Of a DNA stretch of 64,000 bases, positions 1 through 9,349 are shown in pieces (within the stretch, counting starts at the first letter, position 1; each line of letters begins with the position of its first letter). The DNA lies in NCBI GenBank assembly GCA_019636335.1, contig JAHBXR010000022.1, positions 45,519 to 109,518 on the forward strand, written 5' to 3'. The translations under genes were made by a program, and so were the position numbers. The notes below the pieces were generated by a model. The model was not told where the DNA came from. It saw only the letters and a list, made by a program, of their open reading frames with translations, and did not search any database. The DNA is from Pirellulales bacterium (GTDB lineage Bacteria; Planctomycetota; Planctomycetia; Pirellulales; JAEUIK01).

Positions 1-1397
1 ATGTCGTCGCCCCGTTTGAGCACGACCGTGCTGTTGGCGTTCGTGCCGACGCGGAACTGCATGAGCCTGCTCGGCGTGTTGTTGCGATCGGTGACCAGAT
101 CGCTCGAGCTGGCCCCGTTGTCGGTCAGCATCTGGAAATCGACGACATTGATCGTCAGCAACTGGCTGTCCGACGTCGTGGCATTCGATGCCTGGTCGCC
201 ATCACGGACCGCGAGCCGCACCGTGTACGTGCCGGCCGGAGCCGTGGTATTGGTGATCTTGAAGGTCGTCGTACCGACTTGTCCGTCGGGCGTGACGGTC
301 GCGGGCAACGCTTCAATTCCGAAACCGGATAGGCCGGTCAGCGTCCCGAAGATCATCTGCCCACCTTCGACGTCGGTGGCGCTGACGGAGAAGGTCGTCG
401 ACCCGCCGCGTGGAATGTTGACCACCGCCGGAGTCGGATGGAGGAATGGGCGGTTGTTCGTCGTGTCGGCCACGATCGTCACCTGGAAGGTGCGCTGGGC
501 CGTGCCGCCATTGCCGTCGCTGACCGTCACCGTCACGTTGGCGGTACCGGTCGTGCCCTCCGGCGCCGAGAGCCTTAGCACGCCGTTCTCGTGATCGACG
601 AAGACCGACACGTTCTGCATGAAGACGGGGGACAAAGGCACGTCATTCGTGCCGACGGGAATCCCCTGAATCGCTGCCCGAATGCTTTCGCCTTCCGTCA
701 GGAAGCCGAAGATCGAGTGGTTGAAATCGAGATGCCGCGTGGCGGTCGCGGTGATGAAGAACTGCGAGTCGTTCGTGTCGTCGCTGGTTTTGGCCATCGA
801 CAAGATGCCCTTGCTCGTGTGCTGGAGCAGGACGTTAAACTCGTCATCGAAATTGACGCCGGAACCACCGGTGCCGTTGCCCGAGGGATCGCCACCCTGG
901 ATGACGAACGGATTCCCCGGCGAGGCGATGCGGTGGAAGGTGAGCCCGTTATAGAAACCCGACTGCGCGAGCTGCGCGATGCGACCGGCGGTATTGGGCG
1001 CGAGGTCGTCGAACAACTGGAAGATCATGTCGCCGTTGATCGCCACGTCGCCCGACTGGCCCGAGCTGGCATGTACGACCGAGATCTTCATGCTGCGATT
1101 CCCGGTGGGAATCGTCAGGCCCAGGTTGCCGTTGTCGGAAATGGCCGAGTAGGTGAGCTGGTCGCCGTCGGCGTCGAAGCCATCGAGCGCGATGTGCAGC
1201 GGCGCGCCAGCCTGCAAGGTGACGTTCGAGATGGTGGCGAGCGTCGGGGCCGCGAAGACGCAGCGCTCTTCGAGCTGCTCGGGGGCATGGCGTCGAGCAC
1301 GCGCGGGCAACGACTCTCCCAGGCGACGTGTCCGCCGACGAATGCGCTCACGAGAGGTGGACGGCAGGGGCGAGACGGTGCGCGGTTGTTGTGCCAT
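1..1397 (-). CDS. Secreted cyclophilin-type peptidyl-prolyl isomerase with Ig/cadherin-like repeats (C-terminus cut by window edge)
   Basis: The minus frame is open from an ATG at 1397 to the left edge, giving about 465 residues without a stop. After an Arg-rich N-terminus comes PEQLEERCVFA, which resembles the LEPR-type motif at the start of many large planctomycete exported proteins. A short Ig-like segment (NVTLQAGAPLHIALDGFDAD) follows, then a cyclophilin domain at roughly residues 115-260, recognised by FQLFDDLAPNTAGRI, YNGLTFHRI, FVIQGGDPSG, DEFN, GILSMAK and NDSQFFIT. Beyond it lie cadherin/Ig-like repeats (VTVSDGNGGTAQRTFQVTIV). Cyclophilins catalyse prolyl cis-trans isomerisation; here the domain probably acts outside the cytoplasm as part of a large surface or periplasmic protein. 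The true length is unknown because the gene continues beyond the window. Confidence 0.85.
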   Translation of the reverse strand, partial: MAQQPRTVSPLPSTSRERIRRRTRRLGESLPARARRHAPEQLEERCVFAAPTLATISNVTLQAGAPLHIALDGFDADGDQLTYSAISDNGNLGLTIPTGNRSMKISVVHASSGQSGDVAINGDMIFQLFDDLAPNTAGRIAQLAQSGFYNGLTFHRIASPGNPFVIQGGDPSGNGTGGSGVNFDDEFNVLLQHTSKGILSMAKTSDDTNDSQFFITATATRHLDFNHSIFGFLTEGESIRAAIQGIPVGTNDVPLSPVFMQNVSVFVDHENGVLRLSAPEGTTGTANVTVTVSDGNGGTAQRTFQVTIVADTTNNRPFLHPTPAVVNIPRGGSTTFSVSATDVEGGQMIFGTLTGLSGFGIEALPATVTPDGQVGTTTFKITNTTAPAGTYTVRLAVRDGDQASNATTSDSQLLTINVVDFQMLTDNGASSSDLVTDRNNTPSRLMQFRVGTNANSTVVLKRGDD

Positions 1398-1770
1398 AGC
1401 GTGCAATCGCAGGGGTCTGACGTGATCGCCTTCGAGACTTTCGCCGCGCCTGAATCGTGATTCAGCGGTGCCGAGCAACGTGACGCCGCGAACGGGCCGA
1501 TCGGCCCTGCGGCAGCTCGAGACATCTCTGTTCCACCAACGGCGAGCGCGACGCGCCGACTGCGGGAAGCCGGGCGATTTTTTCAGTAAAACGGAGCGCT
1601 CCCGGCTCGGCAAGCAGGAATTCGTAAGATTTGGCCCGGAAACGTCCTAGACGTGCTTACGGAGGCGGTACGTGAAAGGTTTGCCGATCCTGCCGAGTTT
1701 GCGTGACTGGGCTCGATCGCTACAACCCTCAGGGTCGCGCCGGCGGGGGAGTCCATCGCTCGCGCTACCG
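1398..1770. other. Intergenic region, no gene recognised
   Basis: About 370 bases separate the start of the cyclophilin gene from the end of tsaE, both on minus. A 60-codon open frame on plus (1468-1650) has no recognisable product and an Arg-rich shadow-like composition. The region presumably holds the tsaE terminator and the cyclophilin promoter, but I see no strong hairpin or promoter match. Confidence 0.5.
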
Positions 1771-2262
1771 TCAGGCGGTCAAAATCGCTACCAATTTCGC
1801 CAGGGCGGGCTCATAGCGCGATCCGTGCGCTAGTAGGCAAAAACGTCTTGCCTGGTCGCCGGTTACCTCGATCGAGATCTCGAGCCGTGCGGCCGGCAGG
1901 CAGGCGGGAAAGCGATCGGCCCATTCGACGAACGTCAGCCCTGCCGAATCGAAGAACTCCTCGGGGCCCAGGCCGAGGAACTCGTCGTCGTCGGCCAGAC
2001 GGTAGGTGTCGAGGTGGTAAATCTTACGGGCCCCGTCGTACTCGTTGACCAGCACGAAGGTGGGGCTGGTGACCACGCCTCGCGCGACCCCCTCGGCCGC
2101 GGCGACCGCCTGCACGAGCGCCGTCTTACCGGCGCCCAACGTGCCGATCAGGGCCACCACCGAACCATCGGGCAAGGACCCGGCCAGGGCCGCCCCCAGA
2201 GCATCGGTCCCCTGTTGATCTTGTACATCGTACGTAAACGATGGTGTTGCTGTATTGCTCAT
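1771..2262 (-). CDS. tsaE: tRNA threonylcarbamoyladenosine biosynthesis ATPase TsaE
   Basis: A 163-residue P-loop ATPase of the YjeE/TsaE family. TsaE works with TsaB and TsaD in the cytoplasm to make t6A37 in tRNAs that read ANN codons. The Walker A motif GTLGAGKT is at residues 40-47. The conserved TSPTFVLVNEY, HLDTYRL and FVEWADRFP segments follow in the family order. The length is typical for the family. The gene starts 6 bases after the thiL stop on the same strand, so the two are probably cotranscribed, although the pathways are unrelated. Confidence 0.95.
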   Translation of the reverse strand: MSNTATPSFTYDVQDQQGTDALGAALAGSLPDGSVVALIGTLGAGKTALVQAVAAAEGVARGVVTSPTFVLVNEYDGARKIYHLDTYRLADDDEFLGLGPEEFFDSAGLTFVEWADRFPACLPAARLEISIEVTGDQARRFCLLAHGSRYEPALAKLVAILTA

Positions 2263-2268
2263 GGTCGT

Positions 2269-3195
2269 TCAATCGAGTCGATGTTCGAATCCGCGCGGCG
2301 CCAACGGCGAGCGCAGGCCCGCTTGATCCTGCTGCCAGAGGCCAGGCGCCGCGACGAACTCGCCAATCTCGGTGAGGCGCACGTCGGCAAGCGGTTGGTC
2401 GTGCAATAACCACGCGGCTTCGGCGGGGGGGACGGCGAGCAGCAGTTCGAAGTCTTCGCCATCGGCCAGTGCGTGGTCGAGTGGCGTCGAGCCATCGTCC
2501 AATTGCCGCGCGTAGTCCAAGGCCGCCGTCGAGATGGGCACGGCCGCCGTGCGCAGGATCGCGCCGCAACCGCTGGCACGGCAGAGTCGCGAGAGATCGA
2601 GCGCCAGACCGTCGCTGATATCCATGCCGGCGTGAACTTCGTAGCGCTCGTGCAGGAGTTGCGCTTCGGCGACGCGCGGTTCGAAATCGAGATGGTGTCC
2701 CAGGATACTTCCTCCCAGGGCGCCGGTGACGATGATCTTGTCTCCCGCGCGCGCCTGCGAGCGGCGTAGAGGACCGTGCGCCAACGGCCTGCCCAGCAGG
2801 GTGACATTCGCCACGAGTGGACCGTCCCAACTGTTCGTATCCCCACCGGCAATGAGAACCGCGTGTCGTTCGGCCAGCGGCAGCATGCCCCGATAAAGTT
2901 CCTGCGCGAGGGGGAGTCCCCCACGGCGTGGCAAGGCCAGCGAGACGCAGGCCGCCACCGGTTGCGCCGCCATCGCCGCCAGATCGCTGAGATTCACGGC
3001 CAGGATCTTGTGGCCGACGCGCCGCGGTTCGACCTCGCCCAGCACAAAGTCGACGCCGTCCATGAGCATATCGGTGGTGGCGACGACCTCGGAGCTGGCC
3101 CAGCGCACCACGGCGGCGTCGTCCTCGAGACCGACGCGCAGCGCTTCGCTCGTGGGCAAGGTCCGTCGCAGCCAGTCGATGAGTTCGGATTCCAT
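2269..3195 (-). CDS. thiL: Thiamine-monophosphate kinase
   Basis: A 308-residue ThiL, which phosphorylates thiamine monophosphate to the cofactor thiamine pyrophosphate. Diagnostic segments are GLEDDAAVV near the N-terminus, TTDMLMDGVDF, the VGHKILAVNLSDLAAM helix, AGGDTNSWDG, DKIIVTGALGGS, MDISDGLALDLSRL and DGEDFELL. The ATG at 3195 gives MESELIDWLRRTLP, a normal ThiL start; the open frame extends far upstream, but that extension overlaps the SDR gene and is a shadow. No good Shine-Dalgarno sequence precedes this ATG. tsaE follows after 6 bases. Confidence 0.95.
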   Translation of the reverse strand: MESELIDWLRRTLPTSEALRVGLEDDAAVVRWASSEVVATTDMLMDGVDFVLGEVEPRRVGHKILAVNLSDLAAMAAQPVAACVSLALPRRGGLPLAQELYRGMLPLAERHAVLIAGGDTNSWDGPLVANVTLLGRPLAHGPLRRSQARAGDKIIVTGALGGSILGHHLDFEPRVAEAQLLHERYEVHAGMDISDGLALDLSRLCRASGCGAILRTAAVPISTAALDYARQLDDGSTPLDHALADGEDFELLLAVPPAEAAWLLHDQPLADVRLTEIGEFVAAPGLWQQDQAGLRSPLAPRGFEHRLD

Positions 3196-3275
3196 GGTGC
3201 GTTTCGACGCGCCGTCATCGTCGGGCGGCACGCGTACGGCGTTTGATCGATTGGGGTCAGGTCGCGCGGATGTGC

Positions 3276-4046
3276 CTAGAAAGTCTTGCAGAGCGTGCCA
3301 CCGTCGACCACCAGGGTGGCGCCGGTGATATAGCTGCCGGCCTCGCTGGCGAGCAGCAACGCGGGACCGGCAAGTTCCTCGGGCTGGCCCCAGCGACCGA
3401 GCGCCGTGCGCTCGGCGAAGACTTGCTTCTGGGCGTCGGTCAGCAGTTGGCCGGGCAGATCGGTAAGGAAGGGTCCCGGCGCGAGACAGTTGACCGTGAT
3501 ATTGTACTCGCCCAGGTCGAGCGCCATGGCGCGTGCCAGGCCGAGGAGCGCGGACTTGGTGGCCGAGTACGCCCCGCGCCCCTCCTTTGAGGCGAGCCCC
3601 ATGATCGACGAGATATGGATGATGCGTCCCCAGCGGCGTTCCTTCATCTGGCCGACGAGGGCCCGGCTCAGCGCCATGCAGGAGGAGAGATTCAGTTCGA
3701 CGATTCGATCCCAGTCGTCGTCGGTGATCGCCTCGATCGATTGCGGATTGTTGCTGCCGGCGTTGTTGATGAGGATGTCGACGCGGCCCATCTCCTCGAG
3801 CGTCCACTCGGCCAGTTGCCGCACGTCGTCGCGACGTTCCATGTCTGCGACGCGATAGGCGCCTCGTACGTCGAGTCCCGCTCGTATGTCGCTCATTGCC
3901 GTATGAAGTTCCGCGACATGCCGGCTGGAGATGACGATGTCGGCTCCTGCTTCGGCCAATCCCCGCGCCATGGCCTTGCCCAGGCCCTTGCTGCCGCCGG
4001 TGATGAGGGCCACGCGCCCTTTCAAATCGAACAACCTGGTGGACAT
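3276..4046 (-). CDS. Short-chain dehydrogenase/reductase (gluconate 5-dehydrogenase-like)
   Basis: A 256-residue classical SDR. It has the NAD(P)-binding TGGSKGLG near the N-terminus, the NNAG motif, a Ser in HISSIMG and the catalytic YSATK. The C-terminus GSYITGATLVVDGG is typical of the fatty-acyl/gluconate dehydrogenase-like branch. The ATG at 4046 is preceded by AGGAG at good spacing, so the 71-codon upstream extension of the frame is rejected. The substrate cannot be read from the sequence; a sugar or polyol alcohol group is the usual choice in this branch. thiL follows after 80 bases on the same strand. Confidence 0.9.
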   Translation of the reverse strand: MSTRLFDLKGRVALITGGSKGLGKAMARGLAEAGADIVISSRHVAELHTAMSDIRAGLDVRGAYRVADMERRDDVRQLAEWTLEEMGRVDILINNAGSNNPQSIEAITDDDWDRIVELNLSSCMALSRALVGQMKERRWGRIIHISSIMGLASKEGRGAYSATKSALLGLARAMALDLGEYNITVNCLAPGPFLTDLPGQLLTDAQKQVFAERTALGRWGQPEELAGPALLLASEAGSYITGATLVVDGGTLCKTF

Positions 4047-4462
4047 CGAGGAAACTCCTGCGGGGGCTATCTCATAGGCGAGCGAACTAACCATCGAATG
4101 GTGCCAGCATTGCTGACCGTTGCTGAATGTAACGCGAGCCGGCCCCTTTTTCAGCCCACCTCGGCGCGATCGTGGGCACTCGCAACGGGCGCCTTGCCAG
4201 CACTGGCAGCTAGTTTTGCGTCGCGGCGAGTTTTGCGGAGCAAATTGGGCTTGCTGCATCGGCGTGCAACCCTCACCCCCGATTGGGGTTGACGCCCTGC
4301 ACCGATTGTCCTATCCCTTCGCGACCTCACGCGGCCCTTAAGGTCCGTTCGTTGCGCCGGGAGCCGGCCGAAGTACCCGCTTCGCTCGACCGGTGCTGCG
4401 CCCGGGCTGGTCGTGTGCATAATCCAAGACACTTCTCGCGAATCGAGGTCGAGACGCACTCT
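4047..4462. other. Divergent intergenic region
   Basis: About 415 bases separate the start of the SDR gene (minus) from the first glycan gene (plus). It must hold two divergent promoters. I could not assign convincing -35/-10 pairs, and I see no coding potential beyond extensions of the neighbouring frames. Confidence 0.5.
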
Positions 4463-5218
4463 ATGGCCACCGATATCACTCCCCGCCGCACCGTGCTCCG
4501 TCTTCGTCCCCCGTCCGTGCCGACCGTATCGCTGGTGCTCATCGTGCGGAACGAAGAGGCCGGCCTGCGGGCCGTGTTGCCCAAGATTCCCACTGGGGTC
4601 TTCGACGACCTGGTGGCCATCGACGGGCATTCGACCGATGCCTCGGTGGCGCTGCTGAACGCGGCGGGCTATCGCACGATGTTGCAGCGCGAGAAGGGGT
4701 TGGGCGCGGCGATGATCGAAGCTCGCGAGCACGTCCGCACGGATTGCTTCATCTTCTTCCATCCCGACGGCAATGAGGATCCCGCCGATTTGCCGCGCAT
4801 GGCGAACCTGCTCCGCGAGGGGCATTCGTTCGTCGTGGCGTCGCGCATGATTCCAGGCGCCTGGAACGAAGAGGACGACAAAATTTTCAAGTGGCGCAAG
4901 TTGGCCAACCAGGGTTTCATCACGCTGGCCAATCTGTGCTTTGCCCAGGGCGAGAATCGCACGTCCGACGTGACAAACGGCTTCCGCGGCATCAGTTGCC
5001 GCGCGTTCGATCAGATGCAGCTCACGTCGCGTGATCTGACGCTCGACTACCAGATGTGCATCCGCGCCCTGAAGTGCAACATCCCGATCACCGAGTTCCC
5101 CACGCGCGAAGGAACGCGCATCGCGGGAGATACGAACTTTCCCAGCATCTCGACCGGGCTGGCCGAGGTGAAGCTGCTGTGGCGAGAATGTCGCATGGGA
5201 CGCCGCAAAGTCGCTTAA
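4463..5218 (+). CDS. Family 2 glycosyltransferase (dolichol-phosphate mannosyltransferase-like)
   Basis: A 251-residue GT-A glycosyltransferase. It begins with VSLVLIVRNEEAGL (nucleotide-sugar binding, residues 22-35), has DGHSTDAS at 54-61 and an acidic FFHPDGNEDP segment at 98-107 in place of the DxD loop. The later VTNGFRGISCRAF and LDYQMCIRAL segments match polyprenyl-phosphate mannosyltransferase-type proteins. No transmembrane helix is evident, so it is probably cytoplasmic or peripheral at the membrane. It is the first gene of a plus-strand operon that also encodes GDP-fucose synthesis, so a role in a fucose-containing surface glycan is likely. The start was chosen at the first ATG that begins the conserved domain. 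Confidence 0.88.
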   Translation: MATDITPRRTVLRLRPPSVPTVSLVLIVRNEEAGLRAVLPKIPTGVFDDLVAIDGHSTDASVALLNAAGYRTMLQREKGLGAAMIEAREHVRTDCFIFFHPDGNEDPADLPRMANLLREGHSFVVASRMIPGAWNEEDDKIFKWRKLANQGFITLANLCFAQGENRTSDVTNGFRGISCRAFDQMQLTSRDLTLDYQMCIRALKCNIPITEFPTREGTRIAGDTNFPSISTGLAEVKLLWRECRMGRRKVA

Positions 5219-5276
5219 GAATCTCGATTTCGCCAGCTCATCCGTCGTCGTTTGTTCATCGGCAGGGAGGCCGAGC

Positions 5277-6299
5277 ATGCAGAACGATCGTTGGATCGTT
5301 GTCACGTCCATTAATCCGCCCACCCGCGCCATCCAGACGATCGCGGGTCTGCGCGACCAGGGTTGGTCGGCTGTCGTCGTCGGCGATACGAAGTCTCCGC
5401 CCGACTGGCACTGCGAGGGCGTGATGTTTCTCGACGTCGCCACGCAGCGCGAGCGTTACGGCGAGCTGGCCGACATGATCCCCTATCGCCAGTACGCGCG
5501 CAAGAACCTGGGCTATCTCTACGCGATCGAACATGGGGCGCGGGTCATCCTCGAAACGGACGACGACAACATCCCCTACGAAAGCTTCGGCCGCGCCATC
5601 GAACGCACGGTCGTAGGACACCGTTTAACCAGCGCCCCGTGGGCGAACATCTATCCGCACTTCGGCAGCAAGGCGCTCTGCTGGCCGCGCGGGCTGCCGC
5701 TCGACCATATCCGTACGCTCGGCAAGCTCGAGCCGCAGGCGACCCCATCGGTCTGCCCGATCCAACAGTATCTGGCCGATGGCGACCCCGACGTCGATGC
5801 CATCTACCGGCTGCTCTTCACCGAGACGACCACCTTCGATCCCGCGGCCGAGCCGGTGGTGCTCGATCGCGAGACCTGGGTTCCCTTCAACTCGCAGAAC
5901 ACGCTCTTCTTCGCCGAGGCGTTTCCGCTGTTGTACCTGCCGTGTCACGTGAGTTTCCGCATGACCGACATCTGGCGGTCGTTCGTCGCTCAGACGGCGC
6001 TGGCGCATCATGGCTGGTCGCTGGCGTTCCGCACGGCCACGGTCGTGCAAGAACGCAACGAGCACAACCTGATGCACGACTTTGCCGACGAGGTGGATGG
6101 CTACCTGCAGAACGACAAGTTCCGCACGGAGCTGCTCGCGGCGGAGCGACGCTTGCCGGTGGGGGGCTCGCCGGTGAACACCGTGCGGCATCTCTGGCGT
6201 GCCTTGGCCGCGGCACAACTCTTGCCAGTGGCCGAGCTTCCCATCGCCGAGAAGTGGTTGGCGCGACTCGATGCCTCGCACAGGAGCATGGCGGCATGA
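5277..6299 (+). CDS. STELLO/DUF288-like glycosyltransferase
   Basis: A 340-residue protein resembling the DUF288 domain of plant STELLO proteins. The opening WIVVTSINPPTRAI, SAVVVGDTKSP, the MIPYRQYARKNLGYLYAI stretch and the ETDDDN motif (93-98, a DxD-like metal-binding site) are characteristic. STELLO proteins are Golgi proteins linked to cellulose synthase assembly; bacterial members are poorly characterised. The ATG has an AGGGAGG ribosome-binding site. Its stop overlaps the start of the next gene (ATGA at 6296-6299), showing translational coupling in the glycan operon. A glycosyltransferase role is inferred from fold and neighbours. Confidence 0.8.
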   Translation: MQNDRWIVVTSINPPTRAIQTIAGLRDQGWSAVVVGDTKSPPDWHCEGVMFLDVATQRERYGELADMIPYRQYARKNLGYLYAIEHGARVILETDDDNIPYESFGRAIERTVVGHRLTSAPWANIYPHFGSKALCWPRGLPLDHIRTLGKLEPQATPSVCPIQQYLADGDPDVDAIYRLLFTETTTFDPAAEPVVLDRETWVPFNSQNTLFFAEAFPLLYLPCHVSFRMTDIWRSFVAQTALAHHGWSLAFRTATVVQERNEHNLMHDFADEVDGYLQNDKFRTELLAAERRLPVGGSPVNTVRHLWRALAAAQLLPVAELPIAEKWLARLDASHRSMAA

Positions 6300-9200
6300 C
6301 GCGGATCGTACACACACGCCTTTGGCCCGCCTCGTTGACGCGGCCGCACTGGCTCGCGCAGGGCGTTCCCTATCAGGGGATCGTGCCGATTCTTGCGGCG
6401 ACGGTGATCGCCTTCGTGCTCACTCGCTCGTTGTGGAACTCGTTGGAGTTTGGCCAGGTCTACCACGACCTCGTCGTCGGTGGTATTAGCTGGCAGGATG
6501 CCGACAAGACACGAGATTTCCGTGGGCTGGGCTTCTTTATCGGGACGCTCGCCGTAGCCTCGGTCGGCATCTCGCTGTTGGTGACGCGCGTGATCGCGGC
6601 TGCTCGCACGGCGCTGGTGCGTCCCGCGTGCGATGCCTTGCTGGTCTTTGCCATGCTGCCGGCGCTGTGGCGCTTCGGCGTGGTGGGGGCGAACCCCTTC
6701 GTCAAGGCGACTCCGAAGGATTCGGCGATCTTCCTGATCGTGGCCTGCTTCGTGCTGGCGATCTTGCCGCGCTTTCGCGATCGGCTCACCGCCGAAGCGA
6801 TCGTGGCCACGGGAGGCCGGATTCTGCTCGGCGTGGGTCTGGCGATGTTCGCGGGCCTCGGCATCGGCCTGGCCCTGACACGCCTCGTACCCAGCTACGC
6901 ACTCTGGCTCGCGCGGCATGACGATCTATTCTCGGTCGCGCCGATGATCGTGGCCGGGGTGGCGGGCATTCTCTTGCTCGCGCGCTCGCAAACGCTCGTC
7001 GAGGCCGATCGCTGGCTCGACCGGCTGCTCGTGTTGCTGCAGATTCCGTTACCGTTCTTGGTGTTTGCGGTCTTGCCGTCGCCCCAGATTGTCGACGACC
7101 AATTGATGCGCGGAAACTATCAACCCGCGCTGGCCGTGCTGCTGTTCGCCTATGTGGGCCTGGCCCTGGCGCTTTCCTGCGTGCAGTGGTATCGCGCGCG
7201 ACGCACGCCGGGCACGCGATCGTGGCGCGAGGTGTGCGCTCCGCTCTGCCTGGCGGGGATCGCGGTGTTCGTCTTCGTGCCGTCGTTGGGTGTCCCCTGC
7301 TATTGGCGCGATCTGTTTCAGGCCGGCGAAGAACTGTTGCCCTGGCAGCAGTGGTCGCACTTCGGCAAGCTGCCATTTGTGGATTTTGCACCGATTCACG
7401 GGCTGATGCCCCTCATGCGCGGTTTCATCGCCGAGTATTTCTTCACCGACAGCGCGGCCGAGTATTTTTCAGCCCAGGCGGTGATGATGGGCATGGGGGC
7501 ACTGGCCACCTATCTCGCCCTGCATTACACGGCGGGGCCGCTGGTGGCATTGTTCCTCACCGCCTTCACGACGCCCCTCAACGATCGCTTTTTCTTCCTG
7601 ACGCCGGCGATTGTGATCCTGGCCTGGCCTTACTTGCTCGAACGTCCGCGACGCTGGCTGGCCTGCTGGCTGGGAATTTGCGCATTCATGGTCTTTTACA
7701 ACGCCAGTCTGGGCAGCGCGCTGACGATCGGCACGTCTCCCGCCGCCGCCTGGATGGCGTATCGACTTTGGCGCTACGATCGACGGGCACTCGCCCAATT
7801 GCTCGCCGGCGTGGCATTCGTCGCCTTGTTGGGGCTGGCGATCATGCCGGTCCGCGAGATGACGTTTGGGCTGATGACCTTCATTCGCGAAAATGCCCAG
7901 ACGAATGAGCTCGTCAGCGGCATTCCCTGGCAGACGGCGATGCCGCTCCGCGATCGCTATCCGGTGGCGGGCACCAGCTTCCAGTGGGAAGTTCTGCGTT
8001 TGTCGTGGCTGATCGTCGTGGCGGTGGCGCTGGTGCAACTTTGGCGACGGTCGACCGGGCACGGGGCGCGCGATCGTCGCCTGCTCTGGTTCGCGGCCAT
8101 GTTGCCATTGACGTTGCTTCTGGCGTCGGCCTGGTCGCTCAATCGGATCGATCCGGGGCACCTGTCGCGCACGGGTGAAGTCTCGCGCGTGGCGGTCGGA
8201 TATCTGTTGCCCTTGTTGTTCTTGTTGGGACGCCCCCTGGTCTCGCTGCCGATGGCGGTCGCCGGTCTGGCCGTGCTCGGCGGATTCGTCGTCTCGGTCG
8301 ATCCTTACGAGGGCCAGCCCCCCCTCGCCAGTTCGCTCGCCGAACGCGCCTTCAAGATTCGTTCGTTGCCGCCGGAGCCCCACATGGTGCATGGCGCGAA
8401 AGTCGGCCTGCCACGACTGGGGCACATTCGCATCGAAGAGCACCACCTCAAGAGTATCCAGGAATTGAAGGTCGAGCTCGATCGGCTGCTCGAGCCGGGA
8501 GAGACCTACTTCGATCTGACGAGCAACTCCGCCTACTACTACTATCTCGATCGGGAAGTGCCGTCCCTCTACTCGGCGCACTATGTCGCTGCCAACAGTC
8601 AGCAACAGAGGCGCATGCTCGAACAGTTGCGAGCCGATCTGCCCCCCGTGGTGATGATCGCTCCACGCGACGACCACGACGGTGGACCGCCTCCCTTGCG
8701 GTCGTATCTGCTGTTCCGGGAATTCGCGCTGAAATACGTCTGTATCGAGCGCGGCAAGTTCGTTTTCCTCGTCGACCAGTCGCGTGCGCCGGAGGCTGGG
8801 CCGCCGGGCAGCCCCGAGCAAATTGCTCTGATCGAGAAGCACGTCGGCGCGACGGATATCGCGCAGATCGCCGCGGCGTGGGGACGCAACTGGGAGCATT
8901 TGTCCGATCGCTTCGAGCCATTCGCGACCCTGGAGCACGAAGCCGAGCCGGGATTGGCTGTCGACGGCGCGGGGCATCCGAAGTCGACTGCCGGCACTCC
9001 GCTCATGTTGAACTACTCGCTCGGCGAACGGGCTATCGCCGGCGCCGAGGTCGAGTATTTATTGATCCGTCTCAAGAATATTGCCGAAAAACCGTCGGGA
9101 CCGACGCGCGTGGCCTACCGCTGGAGCGAAGCCGGCGGCGCGGCCTCGCCTGGGACGTGGTTGACCGCTTCGTGCGATACCTTGCTCGTGCCGCTCGGCG

Positions 9201-9325
9201 CCAGTCCGCGCTGGTTGCTCTCGAAGCAACTGTCGACGCTGCACCTGGAGATCCATCCGAATCACGGTTCGTCGGACGTCGTGGTGGAAGAAGTCTGCCT
9301 GTTGCGACGGAAACCGACCCTTTAA
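6296..9325 (+). CDS. Large multi-spanning membrane protein, putative glycosyltransferase or glycan ligase
   Basis: A 1009-residue protein. Roughly the first 700 residues are a polytopic membrane domain with a dozen or more hydrophobic helices. The rest is a soluble, presumably periplasmic, domain of about 300 residues. The central loop with RDLFQAGEELLPWQ and DFAPIHGLMPLMRG resembles loops of GT-C type lipid-linked sugar transferases, but no family can be named with certainty. The start overlaps the preceding stop by four bases and has an AGGAG-like site (caggagcatggcggc), so the long upstream extension of the frame is a shadow of the STELLO-like gene. Context points to transfer or assembly of a surface glycan at the membrane. 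Confidence 0.8.
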   Translation: MTRIVHTRLWPASLTRPHWLAQGVPYQGIVPILAATVIAFVLTRSLWNSLEFGQVYHDLVVGGISWQDADKTRDFRGLGFFIGTLAVASVGISLLVTRVIAAARTALVRPACDALLVFAMLPALWRFGVVGANPFVKATPKDSAIFLIVACFVLAILPRFRDRLTAEAIVATGGRILLGVGLAMFAGLGIGLALTRLVPSYALWLARHDDLFSVAPMIVAGVAGILLLARSQTLVEADRWLDRLLVLLQIPLPFLVFAVLPSPQIVDDQLMRGNYQPALAVLLFAYVGLALALSCVQWYRARRTPGTRSWREVCAPLCLAGIAVFVFVPSLGVPCYWRDLFQAGEELLPWQQWSHFGKLPFVDFAPIHGLMPLMRGFIAEYFFTDSAAEYFSAQAVMMGMGALATYLALHYTAGPLVALFLTAFTTPLNDRFFFLTPAIVILAWPYLLERPRRWLACWLGICAFMVFYNASLGSALTIGTSPAAAWMAYRLWRYDRRALAQLLAGVAFVALLGLAIMPVREMTFGLMTFIRENAQTNELVSGIPWQTAMPLRDRYPVAGTSFQWEVLRLSWLIVVAVALVQLWRRSTGHGARDRRLLWFAAMLPLTLLLASAWSLNRIDPGHLSRTGEVSRVAVGYLLPLLFLLGRPLVSLPMAVAGLAVLGGFVVSVDPYEGQPPLASSLAERAFKIRSLPPEPHMVHGAKVGLPRLGHIRIEEHHLKSIQELKVELDRLLEPGETYFDLTSNSAYYYYLDREVPSLYSAHYVAANSQQQRRMLEQLRADLPPVVMIAPRDDHDGGPPPLRSYLLFREFALKYVCIERGKFVFLVDQSRAPEAGPPGSPEQIALIEKHVGATDIAQIAAAWGRNWEHLSDRFEPFATLEHEAEPGLAVDGAGHPKSTAGTPLMLNYSLGERAIAGAEVEYLLIRLKNIAEKPSGPTRVAYRWSEAGGAASPGTWLTASCDTLLVPLGASPRWLLSKQLSTLHLEIHPNHGSSDVVVEEVCLLRRKPTL

Positions 9326-9349
9326 CACATTCGTCCGAAGGAATTCGAT

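Noticed and set aside
591..1460. Long plus-strand open frame opposite the cyclophilin gene
   Set aside because: The minus frame gives a clear cyclophilin-Ig protein over the same bases; the plus frame is an Arg/Asp-rich shadow typical of high-GC DNA.
2126..2830. Minus open frames overlapping thiL and tsaE
   Set aside because: Shadows in other frames; ThiL and TsaE motifs account for the region.
5363..6295. Upstream extension of the 1009-residue membrane protein
   Set aside because: It overlaps the whole STELLO-like gene and is Arg-rich; the ATG at 6296 overlaps the previous stop and has a ribosome-binding site.
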